Below, piece by piece: positions 9,838 through 19,367 of a stretch of DNA of 64,000 bases. Every line of letters starts with the position of its first letter. Position 1 is the first letter of the stretch. The notes under the pieces are model-generated. The model worked only from the letters and a program-made list of their open reading frames with translations, ran no database searches and was not told the DNA's origin. The position numbers and the translations under genes were made by a program. Location of the stretch: the NCBI RefSeq assembly GCF_003314435.2, contig NZ_QNVY02000002.1, forward strand, positions 496,001 through 560,000. Reading direction: 5' to 3'. This DNA comes from Flavobacterium petrolei (GTDB taxonomy: Bacteria; Bacteroidota; Bacteroidia; Flavobacteriales; Flavobacteriaceae).

Positions 9838-10866
9838 ATGAGTGAGAAAACAACCATTTACGATATTGCAAAAGAACTCAATATATCCGCTGCTACAGTC
9901 TCTCGAGCTTTAAATAATAATCCCAAAATAAGTGAAAGTACTATTAAACTTGTAATGGATACTGCAGCTAAAATGAATTATAAACAAAACAGGTTAGCCT
10001 TAGCGCTTCGAAGCGGAAAAAGCGGAAATATTGGCGTTATCGTTCCTCGCATCAATACCAATTTTTTTGGATCTGTCATACGAGGGATTGAGGAAGAATT
10101 ACATCCCAATAAGTACAATGTAATTATATGCCAAACACATGAAGATGAAAGCAGAGAAATTGAAAATATCAATACACTTCTTGACGCACAAGTAGATGGC
10201 ATCATGATCTCTATTACCAATGAATCAAAGAAAAATGAAAAAATCATTCATCGTGTTCTCGAAAAAAATGTTCCACTAATCTTTTTCGACAGAAAAAAGA
10301 ACATTGATGGTGTGAGTTCCATTACAATTGATGATTTCAAAGCTGGTTACATAGCAACAAAACATTTGATTGACCAAGGTTGTAAAAAAATAGCTCATTT
10401 ATGTGGAGATCAATCATTAGAAATATACGAAAATCGATTTAAAGGCTACCAAAAAGCATTGCTAGACAACGGAATAACATTTGATGAAACTTATGTTATT
10501 CAGTCAAAGAGTAATATTGAAGACGGTATATCAGTAACCAACAAATTACTGCAATTAAAAACCCCACCTGACGCTATATTTTCTGCTAGTGATTTTGCCG
10601 CATTGGGCGCCATACAAGAATTGAAAGCACAGGGAATTCAAATTCCGGAAGACTTTTGTGTAGTAGGATTTGGTAACGAACCCTTTACAAAATTCATGGA
10701 ACTTTCCATTTCTACAATTGATCAATCCCCTCTTGAAATGGGAAAAATGACCGCTAAAGTATTTTTGGAACAAATGAACAATACGGAAGATTTTAAAATG
10801 GAAAAAAAGATTGTTCTGAATCCTATTCTGCACATTCGGAAATCATCCTCGAGAAACAATATTTAA
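9838..10866 (+). CDS. LacI-family transcriptional regulator of the pectin locus
   Basis: A 342-residue LacI/GalR regulator. The N-terminal helix-turn-helix and hinge are clear (TIYDIAKELNISAATVSRAL at 6-25, followed by NNNPKISESTI). A periplasmic-binding-protein-like sensor domain follows (GNIGVIVPRINTNFFGSVIRG; later DAIFSASDFAALGA and VVGFGNEPF). It is divergent from the GH28-SusCD operon and convergent with uxaA. Three TGYAATCGATTRCA palindromes before the surface operon, kduI and the transporter make it the likely local regulator. The effector is probably a pectin catabolite such as a uronate or KDG, but this is inference. Confidence 0.93.
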   Translation: MSEKTTIYDIAKELNISAATVSRALNNNPKISESTIKLVMDTAAKMNYKQNRLALALRSGKSGNIGVIVPRINTNFFGSVIRGIEEELHPNKYNVIICQTHEDESREIENINTLLDAQVDGIMISITNESKKNEKIIHRVLEKNVPLIFFDRKKNIDGVSSITIDDFKAGYIATKHLIDQGCKKIAHLCGDQSLEIYENRFKGYQKALLDNGITFDETYVIQSKSNIEDGISVTNKLLQLKTPPDAIFSASDFAALGAIQELKAQGIQIPEDFCVVGFGNEPFTKFMELSISTIDQSPLEMGKMTAKVFLEQMNNTEDFKMEKKIVLNPILHIRKSSSRNNI

Positions 10867-10871
10867 AACAA

Positions 10872-10906
10872 AAAAAGGGTGAAGTTTTTTAAACTCCACC
10901 CTTTTT
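10872..10906. terminator. Bidirectional terminator between lacI-type gene and uxaA
   Basis: Stem with arms AAAAAGGGTG(A)AGTTT and AAACT(C)CACCCTTTTT around a short T-rich loop, with A- and T-runs on the two sides. It sits between convergent genes and can serve both strands. Confidence 0.85.
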
Positions 10907-10929
10907 CGATACAATAACAACCTCTTTTT

Positions 10930-12546
10930 CTATAAAGAAACGCCTCTTTTCCACGGAATAAAATCGTTCTGATTCAAAATTGCTGCTTTGGTTTTAATTT
11001 CACCACTAGCCACATTTATAATAAATTCCAGCATTTCATCCGCCATTTCATCAATTGTTTTTTCACCTGTAATAATTCCACCAGTATCAATGTCAATGAT
11101 ATCCGACATTTTTCTAGCTAACTCAGAGTTGGAGGAAACTTTAACTACCGGTGCAATTGGGTTTCCTGTTGGTGTTCCTAAACCTGTTGTAAACAAAACC
11201 ATATTGGCTCCGGAACCAACCATTGCAGTCGTACATTCCACATCATTTCCTGGCGTACAAAGCAAATTCAAACCTGGTTTTGAAATGTATTCTCCATAAT
11301 CCGAAACGCCTACTATTGGAGATGTTCCTCCTTTTTTAGCCGCTCCTGCTGATTTCATGGCATCCGTGATCAATCCGTCTTTGATGTTTCCTGGTGAAGG
11401 ATTCATGTCAAATCCAGATCCGGCATCTACAACCGTTTTTTCATACCATTTCATCAATTCTAAAAAACGTACTCCAGCTTCGTCTTCAACACAGCGGTTT
11501 ACTAATTCCTGCTCCACTCCACATAATTCGGGAAACTCTGAAAGAATGGTTGTTGCTCCAAGCGCTGTAAGCAAATCCGAAGTAACTCCCAAAGTTGGAT
11601 TAGCCGAGATTCCGGAGAACCCGTCTGAACCGCCACACTCTAAACCAATCGTCAATTTAGACAATGGCGCTGGTGTTCTTTCTATTTTATTTGCTTCTTT
11701 GATAGCTTCAAAAGTATCTTTTACCACACTGCTCAACATTGCCTCAATGGTACCAATTTGTTGCTGATCATAAATCAAAACGGGCTTAGTACTTGTTGGA
11801 TTAATTTCATGTAAAGCGTCTTTGAATATTTGGATTTGTAAGTTTTGACAACCCAAACTCAAAACCGTTGCTCCAGCCACATTGGGATTATTGACATATC
11901 CTGCCAAAAGTTTAGCCAAACTTTGTGAATCCTGACGAATTCCACCACATCCGCCTTGGTGCGTGATGAATTTCACTTCAATATTGTTGAATAAATCTGC
12001 TTCCGCCGATTTTCCTGCCGCTTCTGTGGAACCGTTTTCAGAACTTACTAACGAACGAAGTAACAATTGATAATCGTTTTCTTTCGGTTTGATTAATTCT
12101 TTTTCAAAAATATCCTTTAAGATTTCGATATTTCTGTTTTCACAAAAAACTAACGGAAAAAACAACCAAACATTCTCGGTCCCTACCTGTCCGTCTTCCC
12201 TGTGATATCCATTGAAAGTTCTATCTTTCCATTTATCAATATTCGGAACATCCCAACCAATAGTTTCCGTTTTTCCAGTCACTTTATCACTTTCATGCTT
12301 AACATTTAAAGTAGAAAGAAGACCTCCTTTTTCGATTTTAGCACTTGCTTTACCCACTAAAACACCATACATTATAATTCGATCACCGGTATTCAAATCG
12401 TTTAAAGCGATTTTATGTTTCATTTTCACATCAGTGATTATCGTGATATTTTCACCTTCAAAGTGGATAACCTCAGCAGCTGCAAGATTCACCAATGCTA
12501 CCGCGACATTATCTGAAGGATTTACTTTTATTAATTTCTTTTGCAT
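10930..12546 (-). CDS. uxaA: Altronate dehydratase
   Basis: Dehydrates D-altronate to 2-keto-3-deoxygluconate (KDG), the third step of galacturonate catabolism, in the cytoplasm. The 538 residues comprise an N-terminal SAF-like domain (about 1-95) and the large UxaA catalytic region. Conserved motifs include HQGGCGGIRQD (from H196), LSLGCQNLQ and ECGGSDGFSGISANP, with cysteines that would hold the metal. It is slightly longer than the E. coli enzyme, as usual for Bacteroidota. It is the last gene of the kduI-to-uxaA operon, 29 nt after uxaB. Confidence 0.95.
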   Translation of the reverse strand: MQKKLIKVNPSDNVAVALVNLAAAEVIHFEGENITIITDVKMKHKIALNDLNTGDRIIMYGVLVGKASAKIEKGGLLSTLNVKHESDKVTGKTETIGWDVPNIDKWKDRTFNGYHREDGQVGTENVWLFFPLVFCENRNIEILKDIFEKELIKPKENDYQLLLRSLVSSENGSTEAAGKSAEADLFNNIEVKFITHQGGCGGIRQDSQSLAKLLAGYVNNPNVAGATVLSLGCQNLQIQIFKDALHEINPTSTKPVLIYDQQQIGTIEAMLSSVVKDTFEAIKEANKIERTPAPLSKLTIGLECGGSDGFSGISANPTLGVTSDLLTALGATTILSEFPELCGVEQELVNRCVEDEAGVRFLELMKWYEKTVVDAGSGFDMNPSPGNIKDGLITDAMKSAGAAKKGGTSPIVGVSDYGEYISKPGLNLLCTPGNDVECTTAMVGSGANMVLFTTGLGTPTGNPIAPVVKVSSNSELARKMSDIIDIDTGGIITGEKTIDEMADEMLEFIINVASGEIKTKAAILNQNDFIPWKRGVSL

Positions 12547-12575
12547 TTTAATAAATGTGATAAGTTTATAAAATA

Positions 12576-14018
12576 TTAATATTGTTGACTGAAATTGGCA
12601 AAACCTTTTTCAATACCATTCGCTTCAATTTCGTTCAATGCCAATATCATAGCTTTTGATAATCCGTTTATTTTAGTTAAATCTTCACCCCAGAATTCGT
12701 CATTAGATAAAATTTTAGTCGCAACTAAATCTAAAGATCCTAATTGCCAAGCATTTTTAAATGCTTCAACTATCTCTGGAGAATCTTTAACCGGTAATGC
12801 TTCGTTATTCCAAGTTCCTTTGTAGAATTGGATTAAACAAGCTAATGAAAAAGTCAAATTAGTAGGCAATTTTTTATTTGCATTATAATATTGCAATAAA
12901 CTTGGTAAAACTCTTACTTTGAATTTTGAGATAGAATTTAAAGCAATATCAGCCAATGCGTGTTTGATAAATGGATTTTTAAATCGATCCATTACCTCTT
13001 CAGTATAGGCAAGGATTTCATTTTTGTCCATATCAAGAGTTTCACTAATTTCGCCAATAACGCTGTTTACGAATTTCCCAGTAAAATCTCCGTTCACGGT
13101 TTCCATAACTAATTTGTTACCGTGCAAAAGGGAAAAAGGGACCATTGCAGTATGAGCACCGTTTAAAATACGAACTTTTATCATTTTAAAAGGCCGTATA
13201 TCGTCAACAATCTTCACATTCAAATTCGTTTTATGGAAAGGTAATTTTTCTTTTAAAGCATCACCGCCTTCGATAGCCCAAAGAAAAAATGGTTCAGCGG
13301 CAACAATTAAATTGTCTTGATACTCTAATTTGTTATTGTATTCTTCAATCTCAGCTCTTGGATATCCAGGAACAATTCTGTCCACCAAAGTACTGTGATA
13401 CGTACAAGCATCTGATGCCCAAGTTTTGAATGAAGCCTCAAATTTCCATAAATCGCAATATTGCAAAATATATTTTTTTAAAGTTTCTGAGTTATAATCG
13501 ATCAATTCACAAGGAATTATAGTCAATCCTTTAGCAGCATCTCCATTGAAATGTTTGAATCTTTCATATAATAAAACAGTCAACTTTGCAGGAAATGAAA
13601 CCGGTGGTTGCATATCTGGAGTATCACTTTCGATGAATTCAATTCCAGCTTCGGTAGTGTTTGAAACAATAAATTGAAGTTCCTCTTCTTTGGCTAAAGC
13701 TAGATAATCTGCAAAATCAGTATATGGATTTATAGCTTTTACAATATTAGAAATTAACTCAATATCCTGTATTTTTTCGCCTTTTTTGATTCCATTCACA
13801 AACAAAGTGTACAAACCATCTTGATCGTTAATCATGTTTATCATACCTTCTTTCAATGGCTGAACTATTGCGATACCAGCATTGAAATCAACTTCTTTAT
13901 TAAGTTTTTGAAAAGCGTAATCTACAAATGCTCTCAAGAAATTACCTTCTCCAAATTGTACCACTTTTATGGGTTGTAATTTTTCTAATCCTGTATTTAT
14001 TCTGTTTAATTTTTTCAT
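12576..14018 (-). CDS. uxaB: Tagaturonate reductase (altronate oxidoreductase)
   Basis: NADH-dependent reductase converting D-tagaturonate to D-altronate, between UxaC and UxaA in the galacturonate pathway. The 480-residue protein belongs to the polyol-specific long-chain dehydrogenase family. It has the N-terminal nucleotide-binding VVQFGEGNFLRAFVDYAF segment and the central KVRILNGAHTAMVPF motif containing the catalytic region. Length equals the usual UxaB. A 216-nt gap with an unusual inverted repeat separates it from the upstream SDR gene, the only large gap inside this operon. Confidence 0.95.
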   Translation of the reverse strand: MKKLNRINTGLEKLQPIKVVQFGEGNFLRAFVDYAFQKLNKEVDFNAGIAIVQPLKEGMINMINDQDGLYTLFVNGIKKGEKIQDIELISNIVKAINPYTDFADYLALAKEEELQFIVSNTTEAGIEFIESDTPDMQPPVSFPAKLTVLLYERFKHFNGDAAKGLTIIPCELIDYNSETLKKYILQYCDLWKFEASFKTWASDACTYHSTLVDRIVPGYPRAEIEEYNNKLEYQDNLIVAAEPFFLWAIEGGDALKEKLPFHKTNLNVKIVDDIRPFKMIKVRILNGAHTAMVPFSLLHGNKLVMETVNGDFTGKFVNSVIGEISETLDMDKNEILAYTEEVMDRFKNPFIKHALADIALNSISKFKVRVLPSLLQYYNANKKLPTNLTFSLACLIQFYKGTWNNEALPVKDSPEIVEAFKNAWQLGSLDLVATKILSNDEFWGEDLTKINGLSKAMILALNEIEANGIEKGFANFSQQY

Positions 14019-14106
14019 TTTTATATCTTTAATACCCCAAAATCTTATTTTTTAGCAGTAAAATGTTTTATTTATTTAAGCCGGAAATACGCTTAATTAA
14101 GGGTAC

Positions 14107-14200
14107 AATAAACGACTTAACTGCTTTGCGATTCAACATTTCAGTCCATTAGAGGAATAAGGAACAATCCTTTAAAACGCATTTCTTTAAGTCGCTTATT
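14107..14200. repeat. Long imperfect inverted repeat in the SDR-uxaB gap
   Basis: Arms AATAAACGACTTAA (14107-14120) and TTAAGTCGCTTATT (14187-14200) pair with one mismatch. The similarity continues imperfectly inward to GCG/CGC. The loop holds a smaller AAGGA/TCCTT hairpin. The position inside an operon suggests an mRNA processing or attenuation structure, or a remnant of a small palindromic repeat. Confidence 0.55.
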
Positions 14201-14234
14201 GCATTCTTATTTTATAATTTGAAATTGAATTTTC

Positions 14235-15053
14235 TTAAACGCCACTGAAAATCGTAAATCCGCCATCAACAGTAATTTTTGATCCTGTAACAAATTTTGA
14301 GGCATCACTTAACAACCAAACCAAGGCTCCTGCGAGTTCCTCCGGATTTCCAAAACGTTTAAATGGTGTGTTTTGAAGTACCAAATTCCCTCTATCCGTT
14401 AAGCTCCCATCGGCGTTCGTCAACAAGGTTCTGTTTTGTTCCGTAAGAAAAAATCCCGGTGCAATTGAATTCATTCGTATTGCATCGCCATATCGTTTGG
14501 CGAGCTCCACTGCAAACCATTGCGTATAAGAATCTATGGAAGATTTGGCTAGGCTGTAGCCCAATACTTTGGTAACCGCTAATTGTGATACTACCGATGA
14601 AATATTTACGATACTTCCTGAGCCACCATTTTTTTTTATAGCTTCCCCAAAAACTTGTGTTGGTAAAATAGTACCAACCAGGTTCAATCGCATTACATCT
14701 TCCAATGCAGTAACATTTAACTTAAAAATATCCTGTTCGGGCTGTACTACAGCTTCCGGAAGGTTTCCACCGGCCGCATTAACCAAACCATCAATTTTTC
14801 CAAATTCGGCAAGCATTTTTTCTTTTGCAGCTAAGAGTTGTAATTCATCCGTTACATCGGCGATCAGAGCGATAGCTCGTCCGCCTTTGGCAATTATATT
14901 TTGAACTCTTTCATTGGCTATTTTCTCATTTCTGCCCAAGATCCCAACTGCTCCTCCTGCCTGAATAATACCATTTATAAAGGCTTCACCGAGTATTCCG
15001 GTTCCGCCGGTTACCACTATTACTTTCCCTTTTAATGAAAAACTATTTTCCAT
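14235..15053 (-). CDS. SDR-family oxidoreductase, probable D-mannonate/fructuronate or related uronate reductase
   Basis: Classical short-chain dehydrogenase of 272 residues. It has the nucleotide-binding VTGGTGILG motif (14-22), NAAGG, the catalytic Ser in ISSVVS and the YSLAK active-site pair, followed by a PG segment and a C-terminal DGGFTIFSGV end. It resembles the SDR-type D-mannonate oxidoreductases found in Gram-positive and Bacteroidota uronate loci. No mannonate dehydratase gene is present in the window, so the exact substrate is unproven. An extra DKI/KDG reductase role is possible because KduD (18576) belongs to the same superfamily. It is cotranscribed with kdgA, 13 nt apart. Confidence 0.8.
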   Translation of the reverse strand: MENSFSLKGKVIVVTGGTGILGEAFINGIIQAGGAVGILGRNEKIANERVQNIIAKGGRAIALIADVTDELQLLAAKEKMLAEFGKIDGLVNAAGGNLPEAVVQPEQDIFKLNVTALEDVMRLNLVGTILPTQVFGEAIKKNGGSGSIVNISSVVSQLAVTKVLGYSLAKSSIDSYTQWFAVELAKRYGDAIRMNSIAPGFFLTEQNRTLLTNADGSLTDRGNLVLQNTPFKRFGNPEELAGALVWLLSDASKFVTGSKITVDGGFTIFSGV

Positions 15054-15066
15054 CTTTTTTTATTTT

Positions 15067-15735
15067 TTAGCTTCTAATTTCTTTAATTGTGGCTAAAGTT
15101 GCTCTGACAGTTGCCTCTAAACCGTCAAAATCCTCACTTTTCAAAACTTCATTTGAAATCAACTGAGAACCAATACCTACACAAGTTACTCCAGCGTCAA
15201 ACCAGTTTTTTAGATTGTCTTTATCGGTTGAAACACCTCCCGTTGGCATAATACTCGTCCATGGACAAGGACCTTTGATTCCTTTGACAAATTGTGGTCC
15301 GTAAACATCGCCCGGGAATAACTTTACAATTTCACAACCCAATTCTTCGGCGCGTGCAATTTCGGTAAGTGAAGCGCAACCTGGTGACCACAATACTTTG
15401 CGACGGTTGCAAACCAATGCAATGTCTTCTCTCAAAACCGGTGTGACAATAAAATTTGCTCCTAATTGCATATACAATGAAGCAGCAGCGGCATCCGTTA
15501 TCGAACCAACTCCCAAGATCATTCCCGGCAATTCAGCTAATGCGTATTTGTTTAATGCACCAAAAACTTCAAATGCAAAATCGCCTCTGCTGGTGAATTC
15601 CATCAATCGGGCTCCACCATCATAACAGGCTTTGATTACTTTTTTCCCCAATTCAACATCGGTATGGAAAAATAAGGGAACCATTCCCGTTTCCGCCATT
15701 ACATTTGCTACTTCTAATCTTGAATATTTTGCCAT
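15067..15735 (-). CDS. kdgA: KDPG/KHG aldolase
   Basis: Cleaves 2-keto-3-deoxy-6-phosphogluconate to pyruvate and glyceraldehyde 3-phosphate, the last step of the uronate pathway. The 222-residue class I aldolase has Schiff-base lysine K138 in EIVKLFPGD, catalytic Glu46 in LMEFTSRG, and the phosphate-binding MPTGGV motif. The ANFIVTPV and LWSPGCAS strands are also canonical. The gene lies between the KDG kinase (10 nt) and the SDR, in the order in which the pathway uses them. Confidence 0.95.
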   Translation of the reverse strand: MAKYSRLEVANVMAETGMVPLFFHTDVELGKKVIKACYDGGARLMEFTSRGDFAFEVFGALNKYALAELPGMILGVGSITDAAAASLYMQLGANFIVTPVLREDIALVCNRRKVLWSPGCASLTEIARAEELGCEIVKLFPGDVYGPQFVKGIKGPCPWTSIMPTGGVSTDKDNLKNWFDAGVTCVGIGSQLISNEVLKSEDFDGLEATVRATLATIKEIRS

Positions 15736-15745
15736 ACTTCTGTAT

Positions 15746-16768
15746 TTATCTAGAAACTAATCCGGCGCCATCACCGTCTAGCATGTTTTCAACTTCTTTT
15801 AAGGTCACTAAATTATAATCCCCTGCAATGGTATGTTTTAAACAACAGGCCGCAACTGCAAAATCTAACGCTCTTTGATTGTTATTTTGAAATTCCAACA
15901 AACCATAAATCAATCCGCCCATGAAGGCATCACCACTGCCTACACGGTCTATCACAGGAGTTACTTCTTTTACGGCAGCATCATAAATACTTTTTCCGTC
16001 AAATAAAATGCCTCCAATTCGTTGGTGCGATGCACTCACAGAATAACGTAATGTGGTAGCTGCTATTTTTAAATTTGGGCATAATTCAAATAACTTATTA
16101 TATAAAGCCGGTAGTGATTTTGTGTCCTGATAATTGGGGTTCACTTTAGGGATTCCTAACATAAAATAAGCAGTATCAATATCTCCTAGAATTACGTTGC
16201 TATAGTGCAATATTTCAGGCATAACCTCGCTGGGAGTTTTGCCATATTGCCACAATTTTGACCTGTAATTCAAATCGCATGAGATTGTTAAACCTAATTT
16301 ATGCGCCACTTTTACGGCTTCTAAACAGGCTTCGGCAGCGCTCTCAGAAATCGCCGGTGTAATCCCGCTCCAATGAAACCAGGTAGCACCTTCCAGTACT
16401 TTTTCCCAATCAACTGCTCCTTTTTCAATGGTTGCCATCGAGCTGTGCGCACGGTCATACACTACGTTGCTGCCGCGTGTTCCAGCACCCGTTTCAAGAT
16501 AATAAATCCCTAAACGATCGCCTCCAAAAATGATATTTTTGGATTCAACATTCATCTTTCGCATTTCTTTTAGCGCACAAGCACCTATTTCATTCTCTGG
16601 AATTCTGGTTACAAATTCTGCATTTATACCATAATTTGCCAAAGAAACGGCCACATTAAATTCACCACCACCATAGGAAGCGGTAAATGCTTTTGCTTGC
16701 TCAAAACGCAAATGCCTTTCTGTTGAAAGTCGCAACATTATTTCTCCAAAGGTGACTACTTTATTCAT
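15746..16768 (-). CDS. kdgK: 2-keto-3-deoxygluconate kinase, PfkB family
   Basis: Phosphorylates KDG to KDPG with ATP. The 340-residue ribokinase-fold protein has the N-terminal YGGGEFNVAVSLANYG substrate signature (32-47) and the C-terminal DRVGSGDAFMGG motif with catalytic Asp280. Both halves of the PfkB pattern are intact, and the length is typical. It lies between the KdgF-like cupin gene and kdgA in the minus-strand operon. The pathway context makes KDG far more likely than other PfkB substrates. Confidence 0.94.
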   Translation of the reverse strand: MNKVVTFGEIMLRLSTERHLRFEQAKAFTASYGGGEFNVAVSLANYGINAEFVTRIPENEIGACALKEMRKMNVESKNIIFGGDRLGIYYLETGAGTRGSNVVYDRAHSSMATIEKGAVDWEKVLEGATWFHWSGITPAISESAAEACLEAVKVAHKLGLTISCDLNYRSKLWQYGKTPSEVMPEILHYSNVILGDIDTAYFMLGIPKVNPNYQDTKSLPALYNKLFELCPNLKIAATTLRYSVSASHQRIGGILFDGKSIYDAAVKEVTPVIDRVGSGDAFMGGLIYGLLEFQNNNQRALDFAVAACCLKHTIAGDYNLVTLKEVENMLDGDGAGLVSR

Positions 16769-16791
16769 TTTATACCTGAATTAAATGTTCT

Positions 16792-17139
16792 CTATTTTAT
16801 AAAATCTTCTCTCATAGGGCTAAAAACGTCGATTAGAATTCCTTCTTCCAAACAAACAACCCCATGTATTTTATTGGAAGGAATATAAAAGGAATCTCCT
16901 TTTTTTAGTATTCTTGTTTCCTCTTCAATAGTCACTTCAAATGTACCATCGGCAATATGGGTAACTTGTGTGTGATGATGAGTATGCAAAGGGCCAATTG
17001 CTCCTTTCTCAAACTTCACATTGACCATCATGACCCGATCATCAAATCCCACAATTTGACGTTGCACGCCTTCCCCCACAAATTCCCATTGAGTTTCTTC
17101 TTCTTTAAAAAAGCGCGTACTATTTGCCAATACCGTCAT
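16792..17139 (-). CDS. kdgF: KdgF-like cupin, unsaturated-uronate linearisation
   Basis: A 115-residue single-domain cupin. The His/Gln metal-ligand cluster (HTHHHTQVTH, 52-61) and a later His92 in NKIHGVV form the metal site. The C-terminal FSPMREDF end is characteristic of KdgF, which opens 4,5-unsaturated galacturonate to its linear keto form for KduI. It lies between uxaC and kdgK, 18 nt from uxaC, in a complete Kdu/Uxa operon. That supports the specific assignment over a generic cupin. Confidence 0.85.
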   Translation of the reverse strand: MTVLANSTRFFKEEETQWEFVGEGVQRQIVGFDDRVMMVNVKFEKGAIGPLHTHHHTQVTHIADGTFEVTIEEETRILKKGDSFYIPSNKIHGVVCLEEGILIDVFSPMREDFIK

Positions 17140-17157
17140 ACTATCCGAATCTGATTA

Positions 17158-18558
17158 TTAGAATTTAAAATATTCTTTGGCATTATTATAACTAATATCC
17201 GAAACCATTTTACCAATCCATTCCATATCATTTGGCAGTTCACCTCTTTTGATTTCATCTCCTAAAAGATTACAAAGAATACGTCTGAAGTATTCGTGTC
17301 TTGGAAACGATAAAAAGCTTCTGGAATCGGTCAACATTCCTATAAAACAACTAATCAATCCCATATTAGAAAGGGCATTCAATTGCTTGGTCATTCCGTC
17401 TTTCTGGTCTAAAAACCACCATCCGGATCCAAATTGTACTTTACCCTTTACGCTTCCATCATTAAAATTACCAATCATCGTAGCCATAACTTCGTTATCG
17501 GCAGGATTTAGATTGTAAATAATGGTTTTTGTCAATTTATCTTTACGGTCTAAAGCATTTAAAAAACGAGATAATTTTTGAGCCTGCGGATAATCTCCAA
17601 TGGAATCCCATCCGGTATCAGGACCTAAAATACGGTGCATGCGCTCATTATTATTTCTTAGTGCTCCCAAGTGAAACTGCTGTACCCAACCGTATTGGTG
17701 GTAGGTTTCAGATAAAAACAATAAAATAGCGGTTTGAAATTTTAACGCTTCTTCATTACTGATTTCCTTGCGCTCTCTTTTCTTTTTAAAAATTGAATTT
17801 ACTTCACTTTCGGTAAAATTTTCAAAATAAATTTGGTCCAAACCATGATCACAAAGTTTGCAGCCATCTTTATCAAAAAAGTCAATCCTGTTGGTAAGCG
17901 CAGTACACAAATCAGAATAAGAACTAATCGTAATTCCTGCAACTTCACCTAAAGTGTCTATGTACGAATTATATCCATCATTCGAAATTAGAATCGCTTT
18001 ATCCGGTCTAAAGGCAGTGCTAACCTTGGTCCCAAAAGGATTTTTGGCTAATTGTTGGTGGTATTCTAAAGTATCAATTGGATCTTCGGTAGTACATACA
18101 AATTCGGCATTTACTTTTCGAAGTAAATTTTGAGTGCTGTATTCTGCCGAATTTATTTTGGCGGAAGCCTCCATATATATTTTTTCAGCTGATTTTTCAT
18201 TTAACAAATCATGAATATCAAAATAACGGGCCAATTCCAGATGCGTCCAATGGTACAAAGGGTTGCGCATGGTATACGGAACTGTTTTTGCCCAATTCAT
18301 AAACTTATCTTTATCTGAACCGTTACCTGTTATAAACTGTTCGTTGACCCCCAACGTACGCATCGCGCGCCACTTGTAATGATCACCATTAATCCAAACT
18401 TGGGTTATATTGTCGAAAATTTTATCTTCAGCAATAAACTGTGGCGACAAGTGATTGTGATAATCGATTATAGGCTGATTTTTAGAATAATTATGATATA
18501 ATTCTTCCGCAAATTTATTTTCTAATAAAAAATTGTCGTTTATAAATGGTGTACTCAT
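17158..18558 (-). CDS. uxaC: Uronate isomerase
   Basis: Isomerises D-galacturonate to D-tagaturonate (and glucuronate to fructuronate), the entry step for saturated uronates. The 466-residue protein belongs to the amidohydrolase superfamily. The metal-ligand motif is YHNHLSPQFIAEDK near the N-terminus, and GRWWFLD-like (SGWWFLDQKDGM) and LTDSRSFLSFPRHEYFRR motifs follow near the C-terminus. Length matches E. coli UxaC. It lies between kduD and the KdgF-like gene in the operon. Confidence 0.96.
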   Translation of the reverse strand: MSTPFINDNFLLENKFAEELYHNYSKNQPIIDYHNHLSPQFIAEDKIFDNITQVWINGDHYKWRAMRTLGVNEQFITGNGSDKDKFMNWAKTVPYTMRNPLYHWTHLELARYFDIHDLLNEKSAEKIYMEASAKINSAEYSTQNLLRKVNAEFVCTTEDPIDTLEYHQQLAKNPFGTKVSTAFRPDKAILISNDGYNSYIDTLGEVAGITISSYSDLCTALTNRIDFFDKDGCKLCDHGLDQIYFENFTESEVNSIFKKKRERKEISNEEALKFQTAILLFLSETYHQYGWVQQFHLGALRNNNERMHRILGPDTGWDSIGDYPQAQKLSRFLNALDRKDKLTKTIIYNLNPADNEVMATMIGNFNDGSVKGKVQFGSGWWFLDQKDGMTKQLNALSNMGLISCFIGMLTDSRSFLSFPRHEYFRRILCNLLGDEIKRGELPNDMEWIGKMVSDISYNNAKEYFKF

Positions 18559-18575
18559 TATAAATTTCTTAAATA

Positions 18576-19361
18576 TTAATTTTCATTTGATGGTTTTCCG
18601 ATAGTAGCCAATATTCCACCGTCGACATATACGATTTGTCCGTTTACAAAATCACTCGCTCTTGAAGCCAAAAAGACAGCTGTTCCCGCTAAATCTTCTG
18701 GATTTCCCCAACGTGCAGCCGGCGTTCTATTGATTATAAATTCATTAAACGGATGTCCGTCTACTCGAATAGGTTCTGTTTGTGTAGTTGCAAAATAACC
18801 AGGGCCAATTCCGTTGACTTGAATATTGTATTTTGCCCATTCGGTAGCCAGATTTCGGGTCAGCATTTTCAGACCACCTTTTGCAGCAGCATAAGCCGAG
18901 ACACTGTTCCGTCCCAATTCACTCATCATAGAACAAATGTTGATTATTTTGCCTTCCTGCCTTTCAATCATTTGCTTGGCAACCAGTTGTGACATGATAA
19001 AAGGACCTACTAAATCTACATCGATCACTTTTCTAAAATCAGAGACCGGCATTGTGATGGCTAATTCTCTTTTTATAATTCCGGCATTGTTCACTAAAAT
19101 ATGAATATCTCCTAACTCTTTGGTGATTAATGCAATGTTGTCTGCCGCCGCTTTTTCATCGGTAACATCAAATAAATATCCGGAAACTTTGTATCCTTTA
19201 CCAGAATAATACGCCAGTGCTTCCTCCATTTTAGAAGGCGTTGTACCGGTTATTACAAGTTCAGCACCTGCAATTGCCAAACCTTCCGCCATTGCCAAAC
19301 CTAAACCGTGCGTTCCTCCGGTTATCAGCGCTCTTTTTCCTTTTAAATCAAATAAATTCAT
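18576..19361 (-). CDS. kduD: 2-dehydro-3-deoxy-D-gluconate 5-dehydrogenase (SDR)
   Basis: Reduces 2,5-diketo-3-deoxygluconate (DKII) to KDG, the step after KduI. The 261-residue SDR has ITGGTHGLGLAMAEGLA (cofactor site, 13-29), NNAGI, a catalytic Ser in ICSMMSELG, YAAAKGG, and the C-terminal VDGGILATIG. It follows kduI by 6 nt. Position and sequence both favour KduD over a generic glucose/ribitol dehydrogenase. Confidence 0.92.
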   Translation of the reverse strand: MNLFDLKGKRALITGGTHGLGLAMAEGLAIAGAELVITGTTPSKMEEALAYYSGKGYKVSGYLFDVTDEKAAADNIALITKELGDIHILVNNAGIIKRELAITMPVSDFRKVIDVDLVGPFIMSQLVAKQMIERQEGKIINICSMMSELGRNSVSAYAAAKGGLKMLTRNLATEWAKYNIQVNGIGPGYFATTQTEPIRVDGHPFNEFIINRTPAARWGNPEDLAGTAVFLASRASDFVNGQIVYVDGGILATIGKPSNEN

Positions 19362-19367
19362 AGTTTC

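Noticed and set aside
10988..11767. Long plus-strand open frames inside uxaA
   Set aside because: They are antisense shadows of a well-supported gene with strong motifs; no ribosome site or homology.
14235..15053. Calling this SDR uxuB outright
   Set aside because: No mannonate dehydratase is present and KduD is a second SDR in the same operon, so the substrate remains uncertain.
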